Source: an uncultured Selenomonadales bacterium
GTDB lineage: Bacteria > Bacillota_C > Negativicutes > Selenomonadales > Selenomonadaceae
NCBI GenBank assembly: GCA_937916025.1
Contig: CALGGX010000265.1
Span: 1-24,114, forward strand
Direction: 5' to 3'
Length of the DNA stretch: 24,114 nt
The notes beneath the pieces are model-generated. The model saw nothing but the letters and a program-made list of their open reading frames with translations. It did no database searches and was not told the origin of the DNA. Position numbers and translations under genes: made by a program. Below, piece by piece: positions 1-8,800 of this stretch; position 1 is the stretch's first letter, and every line of letters begins with the position of its first letter.

Positions 1-64
1 TTCGTAATTCGTAATTAAAAACCGTCACTCCCGAACCCCAATTACGCATTACGCATTACGCATT
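1..64. repeat. Heptamer palindromic repeat, copy E1 (left edge cut by window)
   Basis: Positions 1-17 carry TAATTCG-type heptamers and 41-64 carry three ATTACGC heptamers plus ATT, forming two arms of an imperfect inverted repeat. The loop (about 18-40) contains CCGTCAC and ends in CGAACCCC. The same loop core is seen, reverse-complemented, in the copy at 19024-19122, so this is a shared element and not chance AT-rich sequence. It lies directly upstream of flgN. The left end is outside the window. Confidence 0.8.
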
Positions 65-76
65 CCTAATTGAATT

Positions 77-544
77 ATGGACAGAGTGATAAAAAATCTG
101 CGCGAACAGCTGATTATCTGTCGGCGATTAAACGAACTGCTTGACGATTTGAGCGACGAACTCCAAAAGAGTACCGCCGGCGGCGGCATCACCGCAACCG
201 TGCAGGCAATCGAAACGGTAATGCCGGAAATGTCGAAAGCCGACGCAAAACTGCAGGAAATGCTCCGCGCGGAATCGATTGACAACCTTCATTCATTTAT
301 CGAGCGGCAACCGGACGGCTTAGAACGCAATGTTGCCGAGCGACTTATCAATCAAGTCGGCACACTTCAGATGGAATTGCAGAAACGGCTGTTCAATGCC
401 GGTACTCTGCTCGTCAACAGCAAAAAATTCATCGACTTCAACATGAACGTGATGTCGCGCGCGACGGCGGGAACGACATATGGAAAATACGGCAACGAAA
501 CCGGCGGCGGCAGCGGGCGAAGAATTTTCGACGCAAACATTTGA
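77..544 (+). CDS. flgN: FlgN-type flagellar export chaperone
   Basis: A 155-aa, mostly helical protein with no signal peptide. FlgN-family proteins are cytosolic chaperones that bind the C-termini of FlgK and FlgL and deliver them to the flagellar type III export gate. The call rests on the size, the heptad-rich helical N-terminal half (roughly residues 1-70), the Gly/Ser-rich unstructured tail, and the position 33 bp ahead of flgK and flgL. Sequence in this family is weakly conserved, so context carries much of the weight. The ATG at 77 has no clear Shine-Dalgarno sequence; repeat copy E1 ends only 12 bases before it. An in-frame GTG at 86 is a possible alternative start but has no better ribosome site. 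The stop is TGA. Confidence 0.82.
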   Translation: MDRVIKNLREQLIICRRLNELLDDLSDELQKSTAGGGITATVQAIETVMPEMSKADAKLQEMLRAESIDNLHSFIERQPDGLERNVAERLINQVGTLQMELQKRLFNAGTLLVNSKKFIDFNMNVMSRATAGTTYGKYGNETGGGSGRRIFDANI

Positions 545-577
545 CGCGAGTATCAGTAATAAGGAAGTGAACATGAG

Positions 578-2356
578 ATGAGATCGACATTCGCCGGTCT
601 GAACACGATGGTGCGCGGCATTTTCGCACATCAGGCAATGCAGGATACGACCGGTCACAACATCGTCAACGCAGGCACGGAAGGCTATTCGCGTCAACGG
701 GTGGTATTGGCGCAAACGCCGAGCATCCAACAGGCGTCTTACACCGGCATCATCGAAATCGGCACCGGCGTCGATGCAAAAATTGTCACACGCGCGCGCA
801 GCATTTATGCCGACAAACAGTTTAGGCAGGAGACGGCAACGGAGAATTATCTCGATGCGCTCCGCGTCAATTACGACAAACTCGAGGCGATTTTCGACGA
901 CAGCGGCGGCACCGGCATTCAAAACGCAATGATGAAGTTCTATCAATCATGGGTTGATCTGTCGACAAACGCGAGCACGACCGCAAACCGCATGGCAGTC
1001 ATCGAGCAGGGTAAAGTCGTTTCGGACGTTTTCAATTACGCGACTTCTCAATTGCAAAATCAAATCGACGCGACGTATGATCAAGTCCGAGTCCGGCTCG
1101 GCGAAGTCAATGAGCTTACGGATAAGATCATCAACATCAACGACGCGATCGCAAGACGCGAAGTCACCGGCGCAAGCGCGAATGATCTCCGAGATCAGCG
1201 CGATCTTTTGATCGACGATCTCTCGAAGTACATGCAAGTCGTCGTCACCGAGCATCCCGACGGAAAGTACGAGATCAATTCCGAGGGCATTACGCTCGTC
1301 AACGGCATTGCGAAATTGACTTTATCGCTGTCAAATCCGGTCGCGAGCCGCGAATACGGCGTAGACTACGGAGTCATGGATTATACGATTCGCGTTGATC
1401 AGAGCGATATCGTTTATGCCCCGACGACGGGCAGTCTCGGCGGCGATATGGAAGCAATCAATCAAAGCAAACGACTTATCGATGATATCACGAGTATGTC
1501 GGCGTTTATGCTCACGACATTGAACGAGCAACACAAAGCCGGCTACGGACTTGTCAAAAGCGGCATCGAAGACAACGAAAAATACACCGACGTGAATTTT
1601 TACGGCACGAGCGACGTGCTGTATATTTTTCGCCGGGATGAGCTTAATCATGACTACGTTTTGTGTTACAAATACGATGAAAACAATCATGAGTATCGCG
1701 CCTGCACCGCCGACGGGCAATATCAAATGAAGTCCGGCGAGCCGCTCAAAGACGGCATTGACAATCGCTTGTCCGGCAGCGCGATTATCGATGCGATGAA
1801 AGTAAATCCGATCCTCGATACGGCGGACGGAAAAAACATGATCGCGACCAAACTCAGCTCGGACGATGACACTGCAGACGGACGCAACGCCGTTCTGATC
1901 AGTGAGTTGTTCAATATGACAAGCGACGAATGCACCGGCACGATTAAACCCATGGACGATCAGATCAAATATCGGGAGTTCGTCACTTTGCTCGGCTTGA
2001 ACGGATATTATCGAGACGGCGTTCCGATCAGCGCATTGTACTATCAGAACAATCTCAACGGCACAACGGAAATCACCCGGGCAATCGGCAGTGCATCGCT
2101 TAATGCGTTTTACAATTCGTCGATGTCGAGACTCGGAATTGACGCCGAGACGATTGATGTCAAACTCGAAACACAGGATACGGTTATGACGCAGATCAAA
2201 AATTGGCGCGATGCCGAGCAGGGCGTCGATTGGAATGAAGAGTTGACGAACATGCTCCGCTTCCAAAAAGGCTTCAGTGCCTGCTCGCGGATGCTCACGA
2301 CGATGGACGAAATGCTCGATCGACTGGTAAACAACACCGGCATCGTCGGCAGATAA
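578..2356 (+). CDS. flgK: Flagellar hook-associated protein 1 (FlgK)
   Basis: A 592-aa hook-filament junction protein, exported through the flagellar apparatus without a cleaved signal. The N-terminus (residues 1-45) has the rod/hook signature: STFAGLNTMVRGIFAHQAM, then a GHNIVNAGTEGYSRQRV segment. The C-terminus (about 545-592) has the matching helical D0 pattern, including MLRFQKGFSACSRMLTTMDE. The central part (about 170-540) is the variable surface-exposed region. The protein is somewhat longer than the roughly 500-aa FlgK of Bacillus. An AAGGAAG ribosome site at 561-567 supports the ATG at 578; an ATG at 573 is out of frame and closes at once. The stop is TAA and flgL follows after 24 bp. 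Confidence 0.96.
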   Translation: MRSTFAGLNTMVRGIFAHQAMQDTTGHNIVNAGTEGYSRQRVVLAQTPSIQQASYTGIIEIGTGVDAKIVTRARSIYADKQFRQETATENYLDALRVNYDKLEAIFDDSGGTGIQNAMMKFYQSWVDLSTNASTTANRMAVIEQGKVVSDVFNYATSQLQNQIDATYDQVRVRLGEVNELTDKIININDAIARREVTGASANDLRDQRDLLIDDLSKYMQVVVTEHPDGKYEINSEGITLVNGIAKLTLSLSNPVASREYGVDYGVMDYTIRVDQSDIVYAPTTGSLGGDMEAINQSKRLIDDITSMSAFMLTTLNEQHKAGYGLVKSGIEDNEKYTDVNFYGTSDVLYIFRRDELNHDYVLCYKYDENNHEYRACTADGQYQMKSGEPLKDGIDNRLSGSAIIDAMKVNPILDTADGKNMIATKLSSDDDTADGRNAVLISELFNMTSDECTGTIKPMDDQIKYREFVTLLGLNGYYRDGVPISALYYQNNLNGTTEITRAIGSASLNAFYNSSMSRLGIDAETIDVKLETQDTVMTQIKNWRDAEQGVDWNEELTNMLRFQKGFSACSRMLTTMDEMLDRLVNNTGIVGR

Positions 2357-2380
2357 TTTCAATCGAAGGAAGTGAGATAA

Positions 2381-3859
2381 ATGGCAATCCGAATGAGCAG
2401 CACGCAATTCATGTACAATTATCAGCATCAGCTCAATCTTGCATATCAGAAACAGACGAAATTGTTCGAGGACGCCGACGGCAGCAGCTTGCATCGTCCA
2501 TCGGACGACTCGCTCGCATATTCAAAACTCCTGCGCTATCAAAACAATCAAAACGAGAACGAACAGTATCAGACCAACGTCAAAAACGCGCTGTCTTGGA
2601 TGAAACATTCAAACGACGCGCTCGATCACATCTCGTCGATAATGCAGACATTTACCGGCAAAGCAGTCGACGCGTCGACCGATACGAACAACGAGTCCGA
2701 TATGATGGCGATCTCGAAAGAAATGCTCGTGCAAATTCAAGAAGTTGTCGCGACGGCGAATTCGCAGGAAGGCGCGCGCTACATTTTCTCCGGTCAAAAA
2801 GACTTGGTCAAGCCGTTTACCATGTCCGAAACGCTCGTCGATCGCGGACTTGCGAAGACGCTCGATAACTCGCAAATCTCGTTTTTCCGGGGCAACAACA
2901 TCGACGTGCAGACGAATTTGACGCAGATGCTGACGCTCGAAGACGACGACGGCAATACTTATTATCTCGACACGATTGACGGCAATCTTTACACGAAGGA
3001 GTTTATGGATACCGGCTACAAAGAGGCGGTCGCGCTCGGCACGCCGAATCTCCTCGACGATACCGCCACGTCGGACGGCAACAAAACTCAATATCGATTT
3101 GGCACTCTCACTTACGGACTTTATGCCGAAGAAACCGAAGGCATCGAGGCGAATTTGGAAGGATTCCGCGTCAGCAAGTTCTTTGACAATCGCGGAGTGC
3201 TTCGTGATGATCTTGCAGACGGCAACAACATTTTGATGACTTTGCAAAATCCGATAAAGACGAAAGAAGTCATAAAAAACAACAACGGCGATCCGGTTTT
3301 GGATGACGACGGCAATCCGACTTATCGCGAAGTTACTTCATTGAATTTGCATTTCACGACGATCAAACAGCAGATTGTCGATTATGCCGGCGACGATCGA
3401 TACATTTCGATGGTAAAAATCAACGGCGCGGCGGAACAGCCTTCGGATACGGTCAACGTGACGGGGCAGGATATGTTCGGCACGGATATTTTCGACAATG
3501 CTTTTTCCGGCAATGAATTGTCGGGATGCGCAATGTTGAATGAAATGTTGACGGTGCAGAAGCAGGTAGAAAACGCAAACGCGCGTTGGGTTTCTTCCGA
3601 CGGCGTGACGGTCGCAAAAGTTTCGAGCAGTACCTTGACATTCGCGCAGACGAAGATCGGAACGCGCTCGCAAATGTATGAAAGTGTTCAGGCAATGCTC
3701 GAGCGGCAGGCGGATAACATTACCGACGACATTACAAACGTCAGCGCGACGGACGTGGCAAAGCTCGCGACCGATCTTATGACGCAACAGATGTTGTATA
3801 ATTTATCGCTGTCGATGGGCGGACGAATTTTGCCGCAAACCCTCGCCGATTATCTCTAA
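2381..3859 (+). CDS. flgL: Flagellar hook-associated protein 3 (FlgL)
   Basis: A 492-aa protein of the flagellin/FlgL fold that joins FlgK to the filament. The N-terminal D0/D1 helix (residues 1-100) shows RMSSTQFMYNYQHQLN, then LHRPSDDSLAYSKLLRY, the flagellin-like R-P-S-D-D core. The C-terminal helix (about 440-492) includes YESVQAMLERQADNITD and ends TLADYL. The 150-430 insert is variable and makes the protein much longer than the roughly 300-aa Bacillus FlgL. A GGAAGTGAG site precedes the ATG closely. It is cotranscribed with flgK, which ends 24 bp upstream. After the TAA stop comes a 108-bp gap holding repeat copy E2. Confidence 0.95.
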   Translation: MAIRMSSTQFMYNYQHQLNLAYQKQTKLFEDADGSSLHRPSDDSLAYSKLLRYQNNQNENEQYQTNVKNALSWMKHSNDALDHISSIMQTFTGKAVDASTDTNNESDMMAISKEMLVQIQEVVATANSQEGARYIFSGQKDLVKPFTMSETLVDRGLAKTLDNSQISFFRGNNIDVQTNLTQMLTLEDDDGNTYYLDTIDGNLYTKEFMDTGYKEAVALGTPNLLDDTATSDGNKTQYRFGTLTYGLYAEETEGIEANLEGFRVSKFFDNRGVLRDDLADGNNILMTLQNPIKTKEVIKNNNGDPVLDDDGNPTYREVTSLNLHFTTIKQQIVDYAGDDRYISMVKINGAAEQPSDTVNVTGQDMFGTDIFDNAFSGNELSGCAMLNEMLTVQKQVENANARWVSSDGVTVAKVSSSTLTFAQTKIGTRSQMYESVQAMLERQADNITDDITNVSATDVAKLATDLMTQQMLYNLSLSMGGRILPQTLADYL

Positions 3860-3877
3860 AAAACATTCGACGTTGGA

Positions 3878-3924
3878 AATGCGTAATGCGTAATCGGATA
3901 TTCATTACGCGTTGCGCATTTTTT
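3878..3924. repeat. Heptamer palindromic repeat, copy E2, with terminator-like T-run
   Basis: The left arm AATGCGTAATGCGTAAT (3878-3894) and right arm ATTACGCGTTGCGCATT (3904-3920) form a 17-bp stem around a 9-nt loop. The only two departures from perfect pairing are A-to-G changes in the right arm, both of which still pair as U-G in RNA. The stem runs into six T residues (3919-3924), giving a terminator-like shape between flgL and yviE. It could attenuate transcription or shield the flgL mRNA end; that role is inferred. Confidence 0.75.
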
Positions 3925-3967
3925 GATCTGAAGGCAGGAATTTTATCGAGAAAGGGGGAATATTGCA

Positions 3968-4549
3968 ATGTTAAAGTTGAATATTCGTCACGCGCTTCCG
4001 CAGATCGGAATGAATATTCAGCACAGTCGCGTTGTGGAAGCGCATGACAATCAGGCAGTAAATCAAAGCAGTGTCCGTCAGGCGCGCTCGACGAAAGGCT
4101 TCACTCAAGCGAAGATCGACATCAACGCGTATCGGAGTCGACACTCGTACGGCAATTCGACGATGGGCGATCTCACGCGCGAATACGGGCAACGCGGAAT
4201 CAGCGACGTACAATCGGCAGTGTCATCCCACGCCAATGAAACGTGGGCACTAATCAATAATGCGTCCAAACCCGGCAATTACATCCGAAATCGCGCGGAG
4301 CAAGATCGGCAATCCGAGCTGATGAAACAGCGATATATCGTTGCCGTTGCCATTCCGGACGCGCCGCCCGAAGTCGCGGAAGCCTCTCGCTCGACCGGCG
4401 ATATCGATGTCGGCGAAACACGGCTCGAGTATGATGTGCCGCGTGCTCCGACGATCAACATTCAGCCCGGCAGCGTAGAAACTTACATTCAAAATCAGGG
4501 CTTTTTGCGGCAATGGACGACGCAGGATCATTATGACATCTATGCTTAA
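3968..4549 (+). CDS. yviE: YviE-like protein (DUF6470)
   Basis: A 193-aa protein of the YviE/DUF6470 type, usually found between flgL and fliW in Firmicutes flagellar operons, which is exactly its place here. The molecular function of the family is not established. Visible features are the opening LNIRHALPQIGMNIQHSRV, a polar middle rich in Gln/Arg/Ser, and a C-terminal segment with PTINIQPGSVETYIQNQG, an N-x-Q-P-G motif I associate with this family. There is no signal peptide or membrane segment. A strong AAAGGGGGAA ribosome site at 3951-3960 supports the ATG at 3968. The stop is TAA, and fliW starts 23 bp later. Confidence 0.85.
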   Translation: MLKLNIRHALPQIGMNIQHSRVVEAHDNQAVNQSSVRQARSTKGFTQAKIDINAYRSRHSYGNSTMGDLTREYGQRGISDVQSAVSSHANETWALINNASKPGNYIRNRAEQDRQSELMKQRYIVAVAIPDAPPEVAEASRSTGDIDVGETRLEYDVPRAPTINIQPGSVETYIQNQGFLRQWTTQDHYDIYA

Positions 4550-4572
4550 AACGTGAATTGGAGGCAAGGTTT

Positions 4573-5016
4573 ATGCGGAAAATCAACACAATGCGGTTTG
4601 GCGAGATCGAAGTCGAAGAAGAAAAGATCGTGCACTTCAAAAAAGGCATTCCGGCGTTCGAGGACGAGCACGAGTTCGTGATCATTCCTTACGACGAGGA
4701 AAGTCCGTACTACTTCATGCAATCGCTGAAATCGCCGGAGCTGGCTTTTCTGATCACCACGCCTTTCATTTTCTTCCCCGAGTACCAGATCGAAGTCGAT
4801 GATGATACGATGACCGAGCTCGACATCAAAAATTCCGAAGACGTTCTGCTCTATTCAATCATCACGATTCCGAACGGCAGCATTCGTTACATGACGGCGA
4901 ATTTGCTCGCGCCGCTCGTCTTAAACACCGAAAACATGCAGGCAAAACAGCTCGTAATGGAGAAAACGCGCTACACGACGAAGCATCGGCTGTTTCCCGA
5001 CAAGGGGGTTGAGTAA
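4573..5016 (+). CDS. fliW: Flagellar assembly factor FliW
   Basis: A 147-aa FliW: a cytosolic protein that binds either flagellin or CsrA, and so couples flagellin export to release of CsrA repression of flagellin mRNA. The family pattern is visible: TMRFGEIEVEEEKIVHFKKGIPAFE near the N-terminus (as segments FGEIEV and F-x-x-GIPAFE), then SPELAFLITTPFIFFPEY around residues 54-72, and NLLAPLVLNTENMQAKQLV near the C-terminus. The ATG at 4573 follows GGAGG (4560-4564) at good spacing. An in-frame TTG at 4558 extends the frame by five codons but would place that ribosome site inside the gene, so I reject it. Its TAA is followed at once by the csrA ATG, implying translational coupling. Confidence 0.95.
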   Translation: MRKINTMRFGEIEVEEEKIVHFKKGIPAFEDEHEFVIIPYDEESPYYFMQSLKSPELAFLITTPFIFFPEYQIEVDDDTMTELDIKNSEDVLLYSIITIPNGSIRYMTANLLAPLVLNTENMQAKQLVMEKTRYTTKHRLFPDKGVE

Positions 5017-5244
5017 ATGCTTGTACTCACGCGAAAACCCAGACAACAAATCATGATCGGAGACGACATCATCATCAACGTCGTCGAAGTGCAGGGCGAA
5101 AACGTCCGAATTGCGATTGAAGCTCCGCGCGAGATCAAAATCTATCGCGGCGAAATTTACCGCGCGATTCAAGAGGAAAATCGCAGAGCCGCTCAACAGC
5201 TCGGTAAGCTCGATTTGAGCAACGCTCTGCCGATTAACAATTAA
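5017..5244 (+). CDS. csrA: Carbon storage regulator / translational repressor CsrA
   Basis: A 75-aa CsrA/RsmA, the homodimeric RNA-binding protein that recognises GGA motifs in hairpin loops and blocks ribosome binding. The sequence is canonical: MLVLTRKPRQQIMIGDDI (beta-1/beta-2, with the RNA-contacting L4 and R6), then VRIAIEAPREIKIYRGEIY, where the VRIGI-x-AP-x-x-I-x-V-x-R-x-E core is easily seen, and a C-terminal helix (residues 48-60). It starts on the base after the fliW stop and shares a GGGGG ribosome site within the end of fliW. The pairing of FliW and CsrA in one operon is the known partner-switch arrangement. The 67-bp region after it holds a hairpin with GGA motifs, which may be its own target. 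Confidence 0.97.
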   Translation: MLVLTRKPRQQIMIGDDIIINVVEVQGENVRIAIEAPREIKIYRGEIYRAIQEENRRAAQQLGKLDLSNALPINN

Positions 5245-5304
5245 TGCCATGACTTCTAGGCGTCGATCGCCGCTTAGGATGGCAGTAAAATTCACGGAGG
5301 AGTG
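5245..5304 (+). promoter_or_regulatory. Structured csrA-flaG leader with GGA motifs (possible CsrA site)
   Basis: TGCCAT (5245-5250) pairs with ATGGCA (5279-5284), and an inner GGCG (5259-5262) pairs with CGCC (5268-5271) around the loop TCGAT. An AGGATG core (5276-5281) sits in the 3' side of the outer stem, and CACGGAGGAG (5293-5302) is the flaG ribosome site. Two GGA motifs about 20 nt apart, one overlapping a Shine-Dalgarno, fit how CsrA dimers repress known targets. The hairpin is seen in the sequence; CsrA binding is inferred. There is no T-run, so it is not a terminator. Confidence 0.45.
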
Positions 5305-5311
5305 ATCAACA

Positions 5312-5776
5312 ATGGTGGGCAAATTACAGGATGTCTTGACCGCCGCTGTCGTCATCGGCTCGGCTGAGCAGGTCAAAATGGGAAGCAAAGTCCCCGGTCC
5401 GGCAGTGCAAAACTCCGGCGTCGAGAACCGAGTCATTGTCGGTGCGGACAGTTCAAAGGTCGGCAAAGTCGGCGAGATCGACAATCTTTTCGAGAAAGAC
5501 GAGGGCTTTAAGCCTGTCGGCGAAGAATTTCATCTCGAGCCCGGCACTCTTGACGAAGAGACGGTGTCGATGATGACCGAAGCCTTCAACGAGCTGATGA
5601 GCAAGATCGATTGCAATCTCGAGTTTCAGTATCACAAAGAAGTCAATTTGATGTCGATCAAAATGGTCGATAAGCGCACGAACGAAGTCATAAAAGAAGT
5701 TCCGCCCGAAGAGATGATCGAGAACATGGTTCGAGCAAAGGATTGGCTCGGCGCATTCATCGACGAAAACATTTGA
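5312..5776 (+). CDS. flaG: FlaG family flagellar protein
   Basis: A 154-aa protein. The C-terminal 75 residues match FlaG: a helix with MTEAFNELMSKIDCNLEFQY, then the beta segment VNLMSIKMVDKRTNEVIKEV and PPEEMIENMVRAKDWLG, with the family's V-x-D-x-x-T-x-E-V-I-x-x-I/V-P-P-E-E core. The N-terminal half is Gly/Val-rich and not conserved, making it longer than typical FlaG proteins of about 110-120 aa. FlaG proteins influence filament length and usually sit beside fliD, as here; the mechanism is poorly known. A GGAGGAG ribosome site at 5296-5302 supports the ATG at 5312. The TGA stop also forms the first bases of repeat copy E3. Confidence 0.9.
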   Translation: MVGKLQDVLTAAVVIGSAEQVKMGSKVPGPAVQNSGVENRVIVGADSSKVGKVGEIDNLFEKDEGFKPVGEEFHLEPGTLDEETVSMMTEAFNELMSKIDCNLEFQYHKEVNLMSIKMVDKRTNEVIKEVPPEEMIENMVRAKDWLGAFIDENI

Positions 5777-5862
5777 AAAGCAATTCGTAATTAGTAATGC
5801 GTAATGCGTAATGGGGAGTTCGGAATTAATTACGAATTACGCATTACGCATTGCATTTTTCA
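5774..5862. repeat. Heptamer palindromic repeat, copy E3
   Basis: An 89-bp element. The ends are inverted: TGAAAAGCAAT (5774-5784) against ATTGCATTTTTCA (5850-5862). Inside, the arm AATGCGTAATGCGTAAT (5796-5812) matches ATTACGCATTACGCATT near 5836-5852 in reverse complement, with flanking TAATTCG/ATTACGA heptamers. The loop GGGGAGTTCGG resembles the reverse complement of part of the E1 loop. The left end overlaps the flaG stop codon, and the right end runs straight into the fliD ribosome site GGGAGGG (5863-5869). Confidence 0.8.
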
Positions 5863-5875
5863 GGGAGGGAAAGTT

Positions 5876-8800
5876 ATGGGAGTCAATGGAATTTACGGCT
5901 TGTCCGGTTCCGGCATCGATGTCGAGTCGATGGTTAAGGTCGGGATGCTTTCCAAACAAAAGCAATACGACAAGATGCAACAGAATTACACCAAAAACGA
6001 ATGGACAAAGCAAGCCTACAATGATATTTACAACAAACTGACGACTTACAGTACGTCGACGCTGTCACCTTACAAAATGTCGTCAAGCATGAGCGCAAAG
6101 TCCGCCATCAGCTCAAATTCGGACGCGGTCACGGCTACGGCAAACGGCAATGCCGTCATTATGAATCACAAAGTGCAAGTCGATGCACTCGCAACAAGCG
6201 CATATCTCGTTGCAACCGAATCTCTTTCGATCATCAACAATGATCCCGATGATCCAAAAAACAGTGTTCAGTTGCAGGATTACATTTTCAAACAATCGAC
6301 TTACAATCCGACGACCAACACTCTCAGCGTCGTCAGCAGTGCCGCCGAAACGGGCGAGGGCGAAGACCCGGCAATTATCGTCAATGAAGAAACCGGCGAA
6401 GCGGTTCGAGCCGGTGATACGGCATTTGAATTCTGGGTTTCCGATGGAACAGTCGATGATAAAGGCGTCGAAAAGAAAACGCATTTCTCTTATACTTACG
6501 GCGATCTGCTCGGTGTCAAAGAAACTTCCGGCGGCAGAATAAAAGAGACCGGCAATGAGAAGACGTTTAACGATTTCGTATCGGATTTTAACGCGCTCGG
6601 AACCAATATTCGCGCGAGCTACGATGCCGTCGGAGGCAAATTCAGCTTTTACAACAAAGAGGGCGGCGAAGCCAACAAAATCCAATTTACGTTGTCGAGC
6701 GGAGATGCGGCAATCAACACCGCCGCGTTCTTCCAAGGCATGAAGCTCGCACAATCCGAAAACGGCGAACTCCTCGGTACGGATAGAGATACGTTTGAGA
6801 ATTATACGAATTATATCGGCAGTCTGGAGCGCACGGCGGCTTCTGTTGCATCAACCGAAGCCGTTACAACCGACGAAACGGATGAAGACGGCAATCCCGT
6901 CAGCGTAACTTCCAACACAAAACTCAGCGAACTCGGTTATGACTTCGGCGAGAATTTCAATCTGTCGATTAACGGTACGCAAATCCTTGCAATGCCGACA
7001 ATGACTTCCACAGAGCAAGTCATGGATCCCGACGACGAAACTCAACCGGCATCGCTCAATACGTCGATTAAGAAATTGTCGGAAGATGTGATGAGCAATT
7101 TCGATCTGAAAATCAACGGCACGCAAATCCTTGCAAATCCGTCAATGACTTCGACTTCGCAACTCACATACGATGACAACGGCGATACAAGGGTTGCGAC
7201 GACGCAAACCGCGCTTTCCGATATTTTTATCGGCTACAATTCAACAGACCTCGGCAATTTGGAAATTAACGGCACTAAAATACTCACGACGCCGTCGATG
7301 TCTTCAAACGAGCAAATTACATACACCGACGATGCCGGCACGGAGCGGATTGCCACAAACAACACCACTCTTGCCGAACTGTTGGGCAATGATTTCGACG
7401 GTATTGATAACAATTTCGAGTTTTCGATTAACAACGTACTGTTCAAAATTCCGTATGATGAGAATGCAATAGCCAATGAAGTTTCGGAAGAGACCACAGA
7501 CGATGAAGGCAATCCGATAACCGTGACTTCGACCGAATACACCGGCAGTCTCGTTTACACCGATCCCGATACCGGCAGAGTCAAATACGGCAACAACATT
7601 ACTGTCGGCGACGTTGTCAAGATGATCAACGCCGAATCCGATACAACGGGCGTTACGGCGTCTTTCACCAAGGGATATTTCAAACTGGATACCGTCGAGC
7701 CGAGTACGCAAAGTTCCATCAATTTTGAGTCGGGTGATGCAAGCTCCGCATTCTTCGACAAGTTGAACCTCCAAAATGATGTTGCGACGGTCGGCGATCT
7801 TGTCAATTGGATCAATGCCGAATCCGATACGACGAATGTAAAAGCGTCTTTCGATAACGGCTACTTCAGCCTTAAGAGCTCGGAGCCGACCGGCGCGAGT
7901 TCAATCGACATTACGGGCGAAACGAGCGGATTTTTCACCGGCGATTCCGGTATTCTGAAGCTCGGAAACGACGACGTGACAATCGGCAGTCTCATTGATA
8001 TGATCAATGCACAATCCGAAACCACAAAAGTCGTTGCTTCTTTCGATGAAAAAACGGTTGACGGCAGTACAGGTTATTACTTCAATTTGACGAGTACCGT
8101 CAAGGGCGAAAACAGCAAGATCGATATTGAGACAACGGATGAAGCGGTTACGGGCGCATTTTTGACCGATACGTTGCATCTTGCCGCCGTCAACGGTTTC
8201 TCTTCCGACGAAGACGAAGAAACTGAAACAGCTCTCATCAGCGCGACGGGCACTTCCGCCGCCGCTGCCGACAACTTGACCTTCGGAATATCCGGCTCCA
8301 ACGGCTCGGTAACGATCGACGGCGTCAAGTTTGACAATCTTACCGACAACAGCGTTACGGCTTACGGCGTCACTTACAAACTCCACAACGTCACCGATTC
8401 GACAGTCAATGTCAACATCGAGCAGGACGTTGATGCGATTGTCGATAAAGTGAAGTCGTTCGTCGAAGATTACAACACTCTCCTCGGCGGACTCTATGAT
8501 AAGTACAATGAGAAGAAGTACAGCGATTACGCTCCGTTGACGGCATCTCAAAAAGAGACGATGAAGGACGAGCAGATTGAGAAGTGGGAAGAAAAAGCGA
8601 AGTCCGGACTGCTTTATCACGACCAGACTCTCAGCAAGATCGTCACGAAGATGCGCAGTGCGATTTCCAATCCGATTGAAGGACTTACCGGCAATTATAC
8701 ATCAGCGTACTCGATCGGTATTTCGACAACAGGCATTTACGGGCAATTGACGCTCGACGAAGACAAACTCCGCGCGGCACTCGGAAACGATTCCGAATCC

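Noticed and set aside
1..64. Heptamer runs as a possible CRISPR array
   Set aside because: Units are 7 bases without spacers and form a palindrome; there are no cas genes.
1331..2494. Long open frame (387 codons) on the - strand across flgK
   Set aside because: It lies fully opposite flgK and the start of flgL, has no recognisable motifs, and its composition mirrors the codons of the real genes.
5245..5284. The csrA-flaG hairpin as an intrinsic terminator
   Set aside because: The stem is followed by GTAAAATTC and a ribosome site, not a T-run.
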